Part shown: positions 19,100 through 31,191 of the stretch, piece by piece
Layout: every line of letters starts with the position of its first letter
Numbering within the stretch: the first letter of the stretch is position 1
Translations under genes and position numbers: made by a program
Source: Psychrobacillus psychrodurans
GTDB lineage: Bacteria > Bacillota > Bacilli > Bacillales_A > Planococcaceae
DNA length: 64,000 nt
Direction: 5' to 3'
Assembly: GCA_900114885.1 (NCBI GenBank)
Contig: FOUN01000007.1
Coordinates: forward strand, 1 to 64,000
Notes under the pieces: model-generated
What the model was told of the DNA's origin: nothing
Database searches by the model: none
Seen by the model: the letters and a program-made list of their open reading frames with translations, nothing else

Positions 19100-19639
19100 T
19101 TACTTTTGGAATGGCATACCGAATTGTGTTAATAACTCACGAGCTTCTTCGTCAGAGTTCGCAGTTGTTACAATCACGATGTCCATACCGCGTACTTTCG
19201 ATACTTTATCATAATCGATTTCAGGGAAGATTAATTGCTCTTTAACTCCAAGAGTGTAGTTACCGCGACCGTCGAATGCTTTTTTAGAAACACCGCGGAA
19301 GTCACGTACACGTGGAAGTGAAATAGCGATCAATTTATCCAAGAAGTCATACATACGTTCTCCACGTAGAGTGACTTTTGCACCGATTGGCATACCTTCA
19401 CGAAGACGGAAACCAGCGATCGATTTTTTAGCTTTCGTAACTACAGGTTTTTGACCTGAAATGATTTGTAATTCTTCTACAGCAGCATCTAGAGCTTTTG
19501 TATTAGAAACAGCATCACCAACACCCATATTGATAACGATTTTATCAACTTTAGGTACTTGCATTACTGAGTTATATTCAAACTTGCTCATTAGAGCAGG
19601 AGAAACTTCCTTAAGATACTTTTCTTTTAGGCGGTTCAT
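19100..19639 (-). CDS. rplE: 50S ribosomal protein L5
   Basis: A 179-residue 5S-rRNA-binding protein with [15 protein letters not shown] near the start and the [18 protein letters not shown] loop that contacts the P-site tRNA elbow and S13. Start MNRLKEKY with GGGAGG upstream. Confidence 0.98.
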   Translation of the reverse strand: MNRLKEKYLKEVSPALMSKFEYNSVMQVPKVDKIVINMGVGDAVSNTKALDAAVEELQIISGQKPVVTKAKKSIAGFRLREGMPIGAKVTLRGERMYDFLDKLIAISLPRVRDFRGVSKKAFDGRGNYTLGVKEQLIFPEIDYDKVSKVRGMDIVIVTTANSDEEARELLTQFGMPFQK

Positions 19640-19662
19640 GTGTGTACCTCCCTTCTCTTTAC

Positions 19663-19971
19663 TTATTTAATAATTTCACCGGATTTTTTCGCAACACGAA
19701 CTTTCTTGCCATCTTCCACTTTAGAACCTACGCGAGTCGGCTCGCCAGTTTTTGGGTCGATTAACATAACATTCGATACGTGGATTGCAGCCTCGTGGCT
19801 TACAATTCCTCCTTGCGGATTAGCTTGGTTTGGCTTCATATGTTTTTTGATGATGTTTACACCTTCAACTAACACACGGTCTTTCTTAGGAAAAGCAGTA
19901 AGAACAACACCTGTTTTACCTTTGTCTTTACCTGAGATTACCATTACTTTGTCGCCTTTTTTAACATGCAT
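19663..19971 (-). CDS. rplX: 50S ribosomal protein L24
   Basis: A 102-residue KOW-domain protein ([18 protein letters not shown]), one of the two assembly initiators of the 50S subunit. Start MHVKKGDK with GGAGGTGCG upstream. Confidence 0.98.
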   Translation of the reverse strand: MHVKKGDKVMVISGKDKGKTGVVLTAFPKKDRVLVEGVNIIKKHMKPNQANPQGGIVSHEAAIHVSNVMLIDPKTGEPTRVGSKVEDGKKVRVAKKSGEIIK

Positions 19972-20007
19972 TCTGTCGCACCTCCTTGATTGGCACTTTC
20001 ATGTAAA

Positions 20008-20376
20008 TTAAAGAACTTCTGGAGCTAAAGATACGATTTTCATGAAGTTGCTGTCGCGTAATTCACGAGCAACTGGTCCGAAAATACGAGTTCCACGCGG
20101 TCCTTTATCGTCTTTGATAATAACGCAAGCATTTTCATCAAATTTGATATATGTTCCGTCTTTACGGCGTACGCCGCTCTTAGTGCGAACGATTACAGCT
20201 TTAACGACGTCACCCTTCTTGACAACGCCACCTGGTGTTGCTTTCTTAACTGTACATACGACGATATCGCCGATATTAGCAGTTTTACGTCCAGTACCAC
20301 CAAGTACTTTAATAGTTAAAACTTCACGTGCACCTGAGTTGTCTGCAACTTTCATACGAGTTTCTTGTTGGATCAC
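20008..20376 (-). CDS. rplN: 50S ribosomal protein L14
   Basis: A 122-residue protein of exactly the usual length: [18 protein letters not shown] start and [13 protein letters not shown] near the end. It lies at the subunit interface, forming bridges with 16S helix 14 and binding the silencing factor RsfS. Confidence 0.99.
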   Translation of the reverse strand: MIQQETRMKVADNSGAREVLTIKVLGGTGRKTANIGDIVVCTVKKATPGGVVKKGDVVKAVIVRTKSGVRRKDGTYIKFDENACVIIKDDKGPRGTRIFGPVARELRDSNFMKIVSLAPEVL

Positions 20377-20419
20377 TTAGGTAACCTCCCTTCGGAATTT
20401 ATTAGTTCCGAACTTATTA

Positions 20420-20683
20420 TTAGATAATAACCGCTTTTTCTACAACTTCCAATAGGCGGAAGCGTTTAGTAGCTGATAGCGGACGAGTTTCCATGATACG
20501 GACGATATCTCCGATTTGGGCTTCGTTTTGCTCATCATGAGCTTTAAATTTCTTAGAATATTTAACACGTTTACCGTATAACTTGTGTTTTTTATGAGTT
20601 TCAATTAAAACAGAAATTGTTTTATCCATTTTATCTGATACAACACGGCCAGTGTATACTTTGCGTTGATTACGCTCAGTCAT
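20420..20683 (-). CDS. rpsQ: 30S ribosomal protein S17
   Basis: An 87-residue OB-fold protein ([22 protein letters not shown], partly quoted; [16 protein letters not shown]). A primary 16S-binding protein. Between rpmC and rplN as usual. Confidence 0.98.
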   Translation of the reverse strand: MTERNQRKVYTGRVVSDKMDKTISVLIETHKKHKLYGKRVKYSKKFKAHDEQNEAQIGDIVRIMETRPLSATKRFRLLEVVEKAVII

Positions 20684-20701
20684 GCCAGAAAACCTCCTTT
20701 A

Positions 20702-21326
<625 letters not shown>

Positions 21327-21327
21327 A

Positions 21328-21984
21328 TTATTTGCCTCCTTCCTCAGAGTTCTTCTTAACTGGAAGGACTTCACCACGATAGATCCATACTTTAACGCCT
21401 AGCTTACCATAAGTTGTGTCAGCCTCAGCATGTGCATAATCGATGTCAGCACGTAATGTATGAAGTGGTACAGTTCCTTCGCTGTAATGTTCAGCACGCG
21501 CAATGTCAGCGCCGCCTAAGCGTCCAGATACTTGAGTTTTAATACCTTTAGCGCCAGAACGCATTGTGCGTTGAATTGCTTGTTTTTGAGCACGACGGAA
21601 AGATACGCGGCCTTCTAATTGGCGTGCAATACTTTCAGCTACTAATTTAGCATCTAAGTCAGCTCTTTTTATTTCAACAATATTTATGTGTACACGTTTA
21701 CCAGTTAAATCGTTCAAGTGCTTACGAAGTGCTTCCACTTCAGTACCACCTTTACCGATTACCATACCTGGTTTAGCAGTGTGAATTGTAACGTTAACAC
21801 GTTTTGCAGCGCGTTCGATTTCTACAGTAGAAACAGAAGCTTCTTTTAAACGAGTTTCGATGTACTTACGGATTTTCAAGTCTTCGTGTAGTAGAGTTGC
21901 ATAGTCTTTACCAGCGTACCATTTTGACTCCCAGTCACGAATGATGCCTACTCGTAATCCTATAGGATGTACTTTTTGACCCAC
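21328..21984 (-). CDS. rpsC: 30S ribosomal protein S3
   Basis: A 218-residue protein: [14 protein letters not shown] start, KH domain with the [11 protein letters not shown] (GxxG) loop, and the C-terminal [12 protein letters not shown] region at the mRNA entry helicase site. Co-located with rplV and rplP. Confidence 0.99.
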   Translation of the reverse strand: MGQKVHPIGLRVGIIRDWESKWYAGKDYATLLHEDLKIRKYIETRLKEASVSTVEIERAAKRVNVTIHTAKPGMVIGKGGTEVEALRKHLNDLTGKRVHINIVEIKRADLDAKLVAESIARQLEGRVSFRRAQKQAIQRTMRSGAKGIKTQVSGRLGGADIARAEHYSEGTVPLHTLRADIDYAHAEADTTYGKLGVKVWIYRGEVLPVKKNSEEGGK

Positions 21985-21987
21985 GAA

Positions 21988-22332
21988 TTATCCCTCCTTC
22001 TTCTCTGATACCACGATTGTAATGTGGCTAGTACGTTTGTTAATAGCACTTGCACGTCCCATTGCACGTGGGCGGAAACGTTTTAATGTTGGACCTTCAT
22101 CAACGAAGACTTCAGAAACAACTAGGTTATTAACATCTAAATCATAATTGTGCTCAGCGTTTGCAATAGCAGATTTCAATACTTTCTCAACAACAGGTGA
22201 TGCTGCTTTTGGAGTAAGTTGTAAAATCGCAACTGCTTCACCGACTTGCTTACCTCTGATTAAATCAACGACTAATCTTACCTTACGAGGGGCAATGCGC
22301 ACTGTTTTAGCAATAGCTTTTGCTTGTGACAT
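21988..22332 (-). CDS. rplV: 50S ribosomal protein L22
   Basis: A 114-residue protein with [17 protein letters not shown] near the start and the extended beta-hairpin (around [15 protein letters not shown]) that lines the peptide tunnel. The hairpin sequence is ordinary, with no macrolide-resistance insertion. Confidence 0.98.
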   Translation of the reverse strand: MSQAKAIAKTVRIAPRKVRLVVDLIRGKQVGEAVAILQLTPKAASPVVEKVLKSAIANAEHNYDLDVNNLVVSEVFVDEGPTLKRFRPRAMGRASAINKRTSHITIVVSEKKEG

Positions 22333-22352
22333 TTGAATGACCTCCTCTCAAA

Positions 22353-22631
22353 TTAGCGTCTTGTTTTCTTATCATCTGCACCATGACTTTTATAAGCGCG
22401 TGTTGGTGCAAACTCGCCTAGTTTATGACCTACCATATCCTCAGTCACGTATACAGGAACATGTTTACGTCCGTCATATACTGCGATAGTTAATCCGATA
22501 AAAGTAGGGAAAATTGTTGAACGGCGAGACCAAGTCTTAATCACTTGTTTTTTCTCAGAGTCCTTTTGTGCATCGACCTTTTTCAATAAATGATCGTCTG
22601 CGAAAGGTCCTTTTTTCAAGCTACGACCCAT
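22353..22631 (-). CDS. rpsS: 30S ribosomal protein S19
   Basis: A 92-residue protein: [19 protein letters not shown] start, [14 protein letters not shown] and [10 protein letters not shown]. Sits in the 30S head with S13. Typical length and position between rplB and rplV. Confidence 0.98.
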   Translation of the reverse strand: MGRSLKKGPFADDHLLKKVDAQKDSEKKQVIKTWSRRSTIFPTFIGLTIAVYDGRKHVPVYVTEDMVGHKLGEFAPTRAYKSHGADDKKTRR

Positions 22632-22691
22632 GCTGAAACCTCCCTCCGTGATGACACCACGGTTCTATCTGTGAACCGTAGTAAAACCACT

Positions 22692-23522
22692 TTATTTTTT
22701 ACGACGACGAATGATAAGTTTGTCGGATTTGTTTTTCTTGTTACGAGTTTTGTATCCAAGAGTTGGTTTACCCCATGGAGACATAGGTGACTTACGACCG
22801 ATTGGAGTTTTACCTTCACCACCACCGTGTGGGTGATCGTTAGGGTTCATTACCGATCCACGTACAGTTGGGCGTTTGCCTAACCAACGATTACGACCAG
22901 CTTTACCAATGTTCACAAGTTCATGTTGTTCGTTTCCTACTTCACCGATTGTAGCGCGGCAAACACCTAGGATTAAACGAACTTCACCAGATTGTAAACG
23001 TACGATTACGTACTTACCTTCTTTACCAAGTAATTGAGCAGATGTACCAGCAGAACGAACTAACTGACCACCTTTACCAGGTTTCATTTCGATGTTATGG
23101 ATAGTAGTACCCATTGGGATGTTTTGTAATGGAAGAGCGTTTCCAGCTTTAATATCAGCTTCTGGTCCTGACACGATTGTCATGCCCACTTCTAAGCCTT
23201 TAGGAGCTAGGATGTAACGTTTTTCCCCATCCGCATAATTAATTAATGCGATATTCGCAGATCGGTTTGGATCATATTCAATAGTAGCAACGCGTCCTGG
23301 TATACCATCTTTGTTTCGTTTGAAATCAATGATACGGTATTGACGTTTGTGTCCACCACCATGATGACGAACAGTAATTTTACCTTGATTGTTACGGCCG
23401 CCTTTACGTTTCACAGGAGCAAGTAGAGATTTCTCTGGCTTGTCAGTTGTGATTTCAGCGTAATCTAATGAAGTCATGTTACGACGTCCGTTTGTCGTTG
23501 GTTTATACTTTCTAATCGCCAT
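22692..23522 (-). CDS. rplB: 50S ribosomal protein L2
   Basis: A 276-residue protein that organises the peptidyl-transferase region. The conserved [19 protein letters not shown] segment holds the functionally important histidine; the C-terminus is strongly basic. Start [15 protein letters not shown]. Confidence 0.99.
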   Translation of the reverse strand: MAIRKYKPTTNGRRNMTSLDYAEITTDKPEKSLLAPVKRKGGRNNQGKITVRHHGGGHKRQYRIIDFKRNKDGIPGRVATIEYDPNRSANIALINYADGEKRYILAPKGLEVGMTIVSGPEADIKAGNALPLQNIPMGTTIHNIEMKPGKGGQLVRSAGTSAQLLGKEGKYVIVRLQSGEVRLILGVCRATIGEVGNEQHELVNIGKAGRNRWLGKRPTVRGSVMNPNDHPHGGGEGKTPIGRKSPMSPWGKPTLGYKTRNKKNKSDKLIIRRRKK

Positions 23523-23564
23523 GTTATTCCCTCCTTCTTGAGTATTAATTCCTTTTTACAAGGA

Positions 23565-23849
23565 TTAGATTTCGAATAACTCGATTTCTTTGCTTTCTAG
23601 AGTTAACGTAACAATCGCTTTACGACGTTTGTTTGTATACCCACCAAATTTACCTACGCGTTTATATTTCCCTTTGTAGTTCATGATGTTTACTTTTTCA
23701 ACATCTACTCCAAAGATTTCTTCAACAGCGTATTTAACTTGAGTTTTGTTGGCGCGAGTGTCCACTTCAAAAGTGTACTTTTTATCTGCCATTACTTCAG
23801 AAGAACGCTCAGTAATGACCGGACGTTTAATAATATCACGTGCTTCCAT
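23565..23849 (-). CDS. rplW: 50S ribosomal protein L23
   Basis: A 94-residue protein ([16 protein letters not shown]) located at the tunnel exit and the main docking site for trigger factor. Its start overlaps the rplD stop (TAATG). Confidence 0.98.
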   Translation of the reverse strand: MEARDIIKRPVITERSSEVMADKKYTFEVDTRANKTQVKYAVEEIFGVDVEKVNIMNYKGKYKRVGKFGGYTNKRRKAIVTLTLESKEIELFEI

Positions 23850-24472
23850 TATCCAAGCACCTCCTCTACTTTTTCTACTGCTGCTTTAGTCATTACAAGT
23901 TTGTTATGACCGATTAAATCTAAAACGTTAATGCCTGTTGCAGACACAACTGTGATTCCAGGGATGTTACGAGCAGCTAATGCTACTGTTTCATCTAAAT
24001 CAGCAGTTACGAATAACGCTTTTTTATCGATTGAAAGGTTAGATAACACTTTCACGAATTCTTTTGTTTTTGGTGCATCAAATGCTAAACCTTCAAGTAC
24101 TACAATGCTTTCTTCACGAGCTTTTGTTGAAAGAGCTGAAAGAAGAGCTAAACGACGTACTTTTTTAGGTAATTTAAAGCTGTAACTACGTGGAGTCGGT
24201 CCGAAAACAACACCACCACCACGCCATTGTGGAGAGCGGATAGAACCTTGACGAGCACGTCCAGTTCCTTTTTGTTTCCATGGTTTACGTCCACCACCAG
24301 CAACTTCAGAACGGTTTTTCACTTTGTGATTACCTTGACGAAGTGAAGCGCGTTGAGAAATGATAGCTTCAAATAAAACAGATTCATTTGGTTCAATACC
24401 GAAAACTTTATCGTTTAATTCGATTTCACCAACTGAAGAGCCTGCTTGATTGAATAATGATACTTTTGCCAT
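23849..24472 (-). CDS. rplD: 50S ribosomal protein L4
   Basis: A 207-residue protein with the long arginine/glycine-rich tunnel loop ([19 protein letters not shown]). No resistance-type change is evident in the loop. In E. coli L4 represses the S10 operon through its leader; whether that holds here is unknown, though the rpsJ leader is structured. Confidence 0.98.
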   Translation of the reverse strand: MAKVSLFNQAGSSVGEIELNDKVFGIEPNESVLFEAIISQRASLRQGNHKVKNRSEVAGGGRKPWKQKGTGRARQGSIRSPQWRGGGVVFGPTPRSYSFKLPKKVRRLALLSALSTKAREESIVVLEGLAFDAPKTKEFVKVLSNLSIDKKALFVTADLDETVALAARNIPGITVVSATGINVLDLIGHNKLVMTKAAVEKVEEVLG

Positions 24473-24498
24473 TCCTGTTTCCTCCTTCCTTAAGAGAA

Positions 24499-25128
24499 TT
24501 ATTTCGATTTAATAGCAGCTTTTACAACTACTAATGATTTACGAGAACCAGGAACATTACCTTTTACTAATAGTAGATTACGTTCAGCATCCACTCTTAC
24601 GATTTCTAAGTTTTGGATTGTTACTGTATGTCCACCCATTTGACCAGGTAATTTCTTTTGTTTGAATACACGGTTCGGAGCAACTGGCCCCATTGAACCT
24701 GGACGACGGTGGTAACGAGATCCATGGGCCATTGGTCCACGAGATTGTCCGTGGCGTTTAATAACACCTTGGAAACCTTTACCTTTAGTAACACCTGTTA
24801 CATCAATTACATCGCCTTCTGTAAAACTTTCTACCTTGACTTCTTGACCAACTTCGTAATTAGCTGTATCCAAGCCGCGGAATTCGCGGATGAAGCGCTT
24901 AGGAGCAGTGCTTGCTTTAGCTACGTGCCCTTTCGCAGGTTTATTAGAAAGCTTTTCGCGCTTGTCTTCAAAACCTAACTGAATAGCTTCGTAACCGTCT
25001 GTTTCAGCTGTTTTCTTTTGAAGTACTACGTTTGGAGTAGCTTCAATAACAGTTACAGGGATTAAGTCACCGTTCTCAGCAAATACTTGCGTCATACCGA
25101 TTTTTCTACCTAAGATTCCTTTGGTCAT
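24499..25128 (-). CDS. rplC: 50S ribosomal protein L3
   Basis: A 209-residue protein: [13 protein letters not shown] start and the extended loop with the [20 protein letters not shown] region that reaches the peptidyl-transferase centre. One of the earliest 50S assembly proteins. GGAGGTGTG precedes the ATG. Confidence 0.99.
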   Translation of the reverse strand: MTKGILGRKIGMTQVFAENGDLIPVTVIEATPNVVLQKKTAETDGYEAIQLGFEDKREKLSNKPAKGHVAKASTAPKRFIREFRGLDTANYEVGQEVKVESFTEGDVIDVTGVTKGKGFQGVIKRHGQSRGPMAHGSRYHRRPGSMGPVAPNRVFKQKKLPGQMGGHTVTIQNLEIVRVDAERNLLLVKGNVPGSRKSLVVVKAAIKSK

Positions 25129-25172
25129 TCGTCACACCTCCTATAATAATTTGTGTTTTTTATTTTTTACCA

Positions 25173-25604
<432 letters not shown>

Positions 25605-25609
25605 TCAAC

Positions 25610-25638
25610 ATTATATACAATAAAAAAAGATTTCGCAA
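25610..25638 (-). promoter_or_regulatory. S10 operon proximal promoter
   Basis: TTGCGA (25633-25638) and a perfect TATAAT (25610-25615) on the minus strand, 17 bases apart. Confidence 0.85.
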
Positions 25639-25717
25639 GTGTTTTTACGAAATTCTTTTTAATGTTATAACCGCATTACTTTTTCTATAATACTTATGTT
25701 TTTCTAAGCCGTTGTCT

Positions 25718-25746
25718 AGTATATAAAATTTAGATTGAAATAGCAA
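25718..25746 (-). promoter_or_regulatory. S10 operon distal promoter
   Basis: TTGCTA (25741-25746) and TATACT (25718-25723) on the minus strand, 17 bases apart. It lies about 110 bases upstream of the proximal promoter, so the operon appears to have tandem start points. Confidence 0.65.
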
Positions 25747-25825
25747 CTGATATGAGTAATGTTATTTTTAGAATACGTAGTTCCTTTTATTACAATTTGC
25801 AACTGTTTCTCTAAAACAATTTCAA

Positions 25826-25859
25826 TTAAAAAGGATATCCCTTTAATAGAGATACCCTT
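25826..25859 (-). terminator. Terminator of the NhaC/YuiF-like gene
   Basis: An 11-bp stem (25831-25841 with 25849-25859) followed by TTTTT on the minus strand, 14 bases beyond the stop codon. It insulates the S10 promoters from the accessory genes. Confidence 0.85.
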
Positions 25860-25873
25860 CCTTCTATTTATTA

Positions 25874-27190
25874 CTATAGAACAAACACTACCGCTATCCA
25901 TCCGAAAAGAACGAGTGGAATATTATAACAAAGAAATGTTGGCACACATGTATCCCAAATATGATTATGCTGTCCATCAACGTTCAATCCTGCAGTTGGT
26001 CCAAGCGTTGAGTCGGAAGCAGGTGAACCTGCGTCACCTAAAGCACCTGCAGTACCTATTAATGCGATTGTCGCTACTGGGCTTAACCCAAGCTCCATTG
26101 CAAGCGGTACAAAGATAGCAGCGATAATAGGTATAGTTGCAAATGATGAACCTATTCCCATCGTCACTACCAAACCTATGATCAACATTAGTAACACCGC
26201 TGCACTAATATTACCCCCTAATAGCCCTGAGGATGCTTCCACTAGACTTTCTACATGCCCAGTAGCATTAATGACCGCCGCAAATCCATTGGCTGTAATC
26301 ATCACGAAACCAACGAATGCCATCATACGCATTCCTTCTGTGAGAAGTTCATCTGCCTCTTTCCTTTTTAACGCACCACTGACGTAAAGGACTACAATAC
26401 CTGCAAGAGCTCCCGCAATCATAGAGTTTGTTGCTACTTGAACAACTAACGCTGCTATTAATGAAATCACCGTAAAGATAATGCTACTTTTTTTCACCTG
26501 TACTTTTAATTCGCTTACTTTTACTGCTTCTTGTTTATAGTTTCTAGGTTTGCGAAATAATACAAATGCCATTACTAACCCAAATACCATTCCAAGAGCC
26601 GGAATAGCCATCGCCTTGGGAATATCATTTAATGCTATCTCTAGGCCGGAGAGGCCCATCTGTGTAGCAACGATTTCTTGATAAATTGCACCAAATCCGT
26701 ACGGGAGAAACATATATGGAGTAATTAAACCAAACGCCAAAATACAAGCAATCAATCTTCGGTCTACTTGTAACATGTTCAACACTTTTAAGATAGGTGG
26801 TACTAACAATGGAATAAAAGCAATATGAATCGGGATCAAATTCTGAGAGAACACAGCCATCATCAATAGCAATAAAAAGACTAAAGCTTTCACAAATCCT
26901 GTTTTATCTGAATCTCCCTTACTTTTCACTACCTTTAAAATTGCCAACACTAATAACTCCGGAATACCAGTTTTAGAGATAGCAATTGCAAAGCCTCCTA
27001 ACAGTGCATAACTAAGCGCTATGGTCGCTCCAGCACCTAACCCACCCGTAAATGCATCAATCGTTTCTGCAACGGATAGACCTGCTGTGAGCCCACCTAC
27101 AAGAGCACCTATAATTAATGAGAACACTACATTGATACGAAGTAAACTCAATACTAACATTACTATTACTGCAATTAAAACAGCATTCAT
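25874..27190 (-). CDS. Na+/H+ antiporter family protein (NhaC/YuiF-like)
   Basis: A 438-residue membrane protein with about 11-12 helices. Typical family features include GGLGAGATIALSYALLGGFA, the GIGSSFATIPIIAAIFVPLA stretch and a late ALGDAGSPASDSTLGPT motif of ion-transporter-superfamily proteins. Ion specificity cannot be read; some relatives carry amino acids. Start at 27190 (MNAVLIA), with GTGAGAG upstream. It has its own promoter and terminator and lies between the Bce-type module and the S10 operon, where B. subtilis has ybaC. Confidence 0.82.
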   Translation of the reverse strand: MNAVLIAVIVMLVLSLLRINVVFSLIIGALVGGLTAGLSVAETIDAFTGGLGAGATIALSYALLGGFAIAISKTGIPELLVLAILKVVKSKGDSDKTGFVKALVFLLLLMMAVFSQNLIPIHIAFIPLLVPPILKVLNMLQVDRRLIACILAFGLITPYMFLPYGFGAIYQEIVATQMGLSGLEIALNDIPKAMAIPALGMVFGLVMAFVLFRKPRNYKQEAVKVSELKVQVKKSSIIFTVISLIAALVVQVATNSMIAGALAGIVVLYVSGALKRKEADELLTEGMRMMAFVGFVMITANGFAAVINATGHVESLVEASSGLLGGNISAAVLLMLIIGLVVTMGIGSSFATIPIIAAIFVPLAMELGLSPVATIALIGTAGALGDAGSPASDSTLGPTAGLNVDGQHNHIWDTCVPTFLCYNIPLVLFGWIAVVFVL

Positions 27191-27234
27191 ATAAAACACT
27201 CTCACTTTCACACACTAGATTACTAATACGTAGA

Positions 27235-27263
27235 AGTTTATAATTTTACAACTCAAATGTCAA
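27235..27263 (-). promoter_or_regulatory. Promoter of the NhaC/YuiF-like gene
   Basis: A consensus TTGACA (27258-27263) and TAAACT (27235-27240) on the minus strand, 17 bases apart, about 45 bases before the start codon. Confidence 0.75.
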
Positions 27264-27286
27264 TAGTCTATCCTCGTACTATTTAT

Positions 27287-27326
27287 AAAAAACCTGAAAT
27301 CCAAAAGAAATGGACTCAGGTTTTTT
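27287..27326 (-). terminator. Terminator after the Bce-type permease gene
   Basis: AAAAAACCTGA and TCAGGTTTTTT arms with inner TCCA/TGGA pairing form a near-symmetrical hairpin. It begins two bases after the permease stop codon and has T runs in both directions. Confidence 0.9.
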
Positions 27327-27327
27327 A

Positions 27328-29310
27328 TTAAAATGCATTTTCTACAACTTTTCTATAATAGCCAGCAGATAGAATAGCAAATATTGAGTAAAGTATAATA
27401 TATATACTCATCGTAATCAGTAAGGGAGCTACTAGTTCCGTACCAAAGAAAACCCATCCAGCTTTAACTGCGAAATAACTGTGTGAGAGACCGATTAATA
27501 ACGGAAAGCCGAAGTTAAACAGCTGCTTCCGACGAATCCCCTTCATAATTTCATTAGTAGTAAATCCCATCTTACGCAAAATCGTATAGGCGCCCTTTTC
27601 TTCATCAGCCTCGGACATTTGTTTAAAGTATAATATACTCCCAGTCGCAATCAAAAATGCTAGACCTAAGAATCCTGATATAAAAATTGTCAGCCCAAAT
27701 GAGTTTAATATATCTAAACGATAAATTTCTTGAGATTCTACACTAACTGTTTTTGTTGCTAGTCCACTAGGGTAAGGGATTTCTACTGATACTTTGTTCT
27801 CTTCAAATACTTCCTCCGCTTTTTTTAGTTGATCCTCTTCCTTCAACTCCATACCTACTATCTTTTGATTTTCATTTAGAGGATCATGAAGTAATTTTTG
27901 GAAATAGAAATCAGATACTATAACCGTAATAAAATTATAGTTATGATAATTTGGTACCAAGGATTCTTCTGTAACCTCAGTAATAAATATTTCATCCGTT
28001 CCAGTAGAAGTGATAAACTGAATTGGTTTTTCTGATTCCAGTCTTATATTCTCCGCACTCAAACTATCATAGCCTACTATATAACCCTCATCTTCCTTTA
28101 ATTGAAGATTAGGTAACTTGTTTTGTATATCTTTCTGACTTACAACTTGCACTGTCAGTAGCGTGGATACATCTTTTTTTAGCGCAAATTCTTTCAAAAG
28201 AAGTGGACGGACATCAGCTTGAACCGCCAGTAAATCTAGGTCATGTCTAGTATATTGAATCCCTTCTTTGTCAAACTCATCTATTAAGTCAAAACCAGTA
28301 TCCTCGTACATTACATAATCATAAGACACTGAATCCTGCGCCATCGCATCTGCAGAGTAGTAAGAGATATAAGCTAATGTGAGTATTCCAAGTGTTGTAG
28401 CAGATAAAATCGTAATAGTCGTAAGAGACATTGCACTGGACTTCATGCGATGCATAATAGTAGACAAAGATAAAACATCTGCAACAGACATTAAACCTTT
28501 TTTACTTTTCCTTACCATATTAAGAATAAGCGCTACCGAGAAACGAAACACAAAATATGTTCCACCAATCGTTAAGGTTAGTATTAAAAGCAGTTGAATC
28601 AACATCTTATCTGGCGTCAGTGTTGGATCATCTAATAAATCTAATAGAGTAGTGGATAAATAGTAGCCGTATCCTATAAAAACAAGCCCTATAAACCCTA
28701 AGATCATTTGAAAAGCGTTGAATTTTTTAACCTTTTCGTCTGCAACTACTGTTGTAGTGATAAGGCTTAAGAGTGACACTCTCCTTATCCTCATAGCTGT
28801 TTGCAAAATCACTACCATTAGTAATAATAGAAATACAATTACAGTCCTTAGAAGAGCTTCTATAGAAAAAGAAAGTTCTACAAACGCATCCTTTTCTATT
28901 ATTTTCAAAAGAATCATTACAAATATTCTCGATGTAATAAACCCCATAAATACTCCGAGGATAATTGCACCTAACCAAAGTATAATATTCTCAATTGCTA
29001 TTAATCTGGTCACTAGCCCCTTTGGCATTCCTACTAGCTGATATAAGCCGATTTCCTTGCTCCGTCGATTCATAAATAACTTATTAGCATAAAGAACAAA
29101 GAAAATGACAATGAATAGGAGTAGATAAGAAGCCGCTTTTAAAATTGTTGCAGTCATACCATTACCAATTTCCTTAGTTATTGCTGGATTATACTGTAAC
29201 GTTACAAAGGAATAATACAATGTAACGCTAAATATTAAAGCGAAGACATATAAATAATAATTTTTTGCATTTTTCCTCATACTTCTTAGAACTAACTGAT
29301 TAAGCGTCAT
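27328..29310 (-). CDS. BceB-type ABC transporter permease (FtsX family)
   Basis: A 660-residue permease with the BceB layout: a TM helix after [21 protein letters not shown], FtsX-like groups of helices before and after, and a large extracellular domain of roughly 200 residues (about 320-520) between TM7 and TM8. In characterised systems this domain takes part in sensing peptide antibiotics, and the transporter signals to the paired histidine kinase. The ATG at 29310 overlaps the ATPase stop by 11 bases, with GGTGAT just upstream. The target drug cannot be predicted. Confidence 0.9.
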   Translation of the reverse strand: MTLNQLVLRSMRKNAKNYYLYVFALIFSVTLYYSFVTLQYNPAITKEIGNGMTATILKAASYLLLFIVIFFVLYANKLFMNRRSKEIGLYQLVGMPKGLVTRLIAIENIILWLGAIILGVFMGFITSRIFVMILLKIIEKDAFVELSFSIEALLRTVIVFLLLLMVVILQTAMRIRRVSLLSLITTTVVADEKVKKFNAFQMILGFIGLVFIGYGYYLSTTLLDLLDDPTLTPDKMLIQLLLILTLTIGGTYFVFRFSVALILNMVRKSKKGLMSVADVLSLSTIMHRMKSSAMSLTTITILSATTLGILTLAYISYYSADAMAQDSVSYDYVMYEDTGFDLIDEFDKEGIQYTRHDLDLLAVQADVRPLLLKEFALKKDVSTLLTVQVVSQKDIQNKLPNLQLKEDEGYIVGYDSLSAENIRLESEKPIQFITSTGTDEIFITEVTEESLVPNYHNYNFITVIVSDFYFQKLLHDPLNENQKIVGMELKEEDQLKKAEEVFEENKVSVEIPYPSGLATKTVSVESQEIYRLDILNSFGLTIFISGFLGLAFLIATGSILYFKQMSEADEEKGAYTILRKMGFTTNEIMKGIRRKQLFNFGFPLLIGLSHSYFAVKAGWVFFGTELVAPLLITMSIYIILYSIFAILSAGYYRKVVENAF

Positions 29311-30061
29311 AGCCATCACCACTTAATACACTTTGTGTATTCATAATTTCACGATAGAATTGCTTCCGATCCTTTTCACCTTTATAGAGCTCCGAATATA
29401 TTTGCCCGTCTTTTAAAAATAGTACTCGTGAGCAAAAACTAGCAGCCACAGGATCATGCGTAACCATCATAATTGTCACTTTTTTCTCTTTATTAATTTT
29501 TTCTAAGTTACTTAGTAATGCAGTAGCCGATTTAGAATCCAATGCCCCCGTTGGTTCATCAGCAAATACGATAGACGGATTACCCACAAGAGCTCTTGCA
29601 GCCGACGTTCTTTGTTTTTGTCCTCCAGATATCTCATTAGGATATTTGTTCAATATATCCTCAATTCCTAAAAGAGTTGTGATATCCTTTATCTTCTTCT
29701 CTGCCACAGTTTTAGGAACTTTTCCTACTGATAAAGGGAGATATATATTTTCTTTGACAGTCAATGTGTCCAGCAAGTTATAATCTTGGAAGACAAAACC
29801 AAGTTGTTCTCTGCGGAACTGGGCAAGTTTTTGTTCCTTCATTTTTTGCAGATTAAAATTGTTTATCTCTATCATACCTTCTGTAACTTTATCAATAGAT
29901 GCTAACACATTTAAAAGAGTTGTTTTACCCGAGCCCGAAGGTCCCATAATTCCAACAAATTCCCCTTCTCGTACTTCTATATCAATATCCTTCAATACTT
30001 CCTGAGTATTTGTCTTTTTTCCAAACACCTTTTTAATTTTTCGACCTCGTAAAATAATCAT
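29300..30061 (-). CDS. BceA-type ABC transporter ATPase
   Basis: A 253-residue ABC ATPase of the macrolide/peptide-exporter group: Walker A GPSGSGKT at 40-47, [14 protein letters not shown] after the Q-loop, signature ISGGQKQR (Ile in place of the usual Leu), Walker [14 protein letters not shown] and MVTHDP H-loop. Partner of the downstream permease. AGGAGGTAGACC precedes the ATG. Confidence 0.94.
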   Translation of the reverse strand: MIILRGRKIKKVFGKKTNTQEVLKDIDIEVREGEFVGIMGPSGSGKTTLLNVLASIDKVTEGMIEINNFNLQKMKEQKLAQFRREQLGFVFQDYNLLDTLTVKENIYLPLSVGKVPKTVAEKKIKDITTLLGIEDILNKYPNEISGGQKQRTSAARALVGNPSIVFADEPTGALDSKSATALLSNLEKINKEKKVTIMMVTHDPVAASFCSRVLFLKDGQIYSELYKGEKDRKQFYREIMNTQSVLSGDGYDA

Positions 30062-30148
30062 GGTCTACCTCCTACCTTTTATTACTCTCATTTTACCCAC
30101 TATTTAATAGAAAATCGTTTGTTTAAGGTGACAAACAAAGAAAGTAGA

Positions 30149-30162
30149 TGACATTATTGTCA
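30149..30162 (-). promoter_or_regulatory. Candidate BceR-type operator
   Basis: TGACA-ATAA-TGTCA is a perfect dyad with four spacer bases, within a longer GGTGACA/TGTCATC arm. It overlaps the kinase stop codon and lies about 90 bases before the ATPase gene. Known BceR-type binding sites have the same TNACA-N4-TGTNA layout just ahead of the target promoter. A possible promoter follows (TTGTCA, 17 bases, TCTATT), but it is weak. Confidence 0.6.
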
Positions 30163-31191
30163 CCTACCTAGTATTTGTTGCATCTTATTTTGTAAGGGGA
30201 AATGTAATGAAAAGGTAGACCCAATACCAACCTCAGAAACTACACTTATTGTAATTCCTAGATTTTCGGCAGAATTCTTTGCTAGGTATAGTCCCATTCC
30301 AGTGGAAGCAGTACTTTCTCTTCCCACCCTACCCGTAAAAGTTTTATCAAAAATTCTAGGCATGTCCGCTTGAGATATCCCAACACCTTCATCTTGAATG
30401 GAAAGAATCAAGTGACCCAACTCATCCTTTTTAGTATAGATCTGTATTTCTTGCCCTTCTTTACTATATTTAACTGCATTCGATATTATCTGCCGTATTA
30501 TAAATGAAAGCCACTTTTGATCAGTTAGGGTATCTTCATCTAAATCTTTGGTTTCAAAACCTATATTACGCTGCATACACCAAGGCTTTAATTCTTTTAT
30601 TTCCTGGAAAATAACACTTTTTAGATTTACTTCTTCTATCACATTATCTTTTTCTATAAAAGGAAGGCGTGTTTTATAAAGCTGTTGATCTAAAAGCATG
30701 TGTAACCTGAGCCATTCTACCTCTAATTTTTTTTTAAGCATTGAATCTTGCACGTTATCTAACATAATTTTCATACTAGTTAGTGGGGTTTTCATCTCAT
30801 GTATCCAGGAAAGTGCTTGGTCCTTTTCTTCAAGTAAAACTGTTTTAGAATCATTTAACTCCTGTTTCCCTAATAGAATAAGCTCTTGAAGCTCATCCAT
30901 GATTATTTTATCGAAAAGGGATTGTCCCTTTGGTAATCTTGCAATAACCTGATCAAATGTAGAGTCTTTCTCACTTATACTAACAATACTATTTATAAAT
31001 CTTGTTTCTTGATAAAATCTCCACAAAAAGAACATTAAAAACAAAAATAAATTTATACTATTCATATACAATAAAGAGGTATTTGTAAAGGAAACGTCTA
31101 TTGTCAGTAGTATATTAATCCATAGCTGAAAAAAAACAAAAAATAAAATCCATGGAGTACGTTCTTTTATATATAAGAGAAACAGCTTCAT
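30160..31191 (-). CDS. BceS-type intramembrane-sensing histidine kinase
   Basis: A 343-residue kinase with two close N-terminal helices (about 13-31 and 43-60) and almost no extracellular loop, the hallmark of BceS-like kinases. Phospho-acceptor His131 lies in SWIHEMKTPLTS; N-box ISNAVKYS, G1 DEGVGIS and G2 GMGLYLAK follow. Such kinases cannot sense ligand alone and depend on the BceAB-type transporter. The start overlaps the regulator gene by four bases. Confidence 0.92.
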   Translation of the reverse strand: MKLFLLYIKERTPWILFFVFFQLWINILLTIDVSFTNTSLLYMNSINLFLFLMFFLWRFYQETRFINSIVSISEKDSTFDQVIARLPKGQSLFDKIIMDELQELILLGKQELNDSKTVLLEEKDQALSWIHEMKTPLTSMKIMLDNVQDSMLKKKLEVEWLRLHMLLDQQLYKTRLPFIEKDNVIEEVNLKSVIFQEIKELKPWCMQRNIGFETKDLDEDTLTDQKWLSFIIRQIISNAVKYSKEGQEIQIYTKKDELGHLILSIQDEGVGISQADMPRIFDKTFTGRVGRESTASTGMGLYLAKNSAENLGITISVVSEVGIGSTFSLHFPLQNKMQQILGR

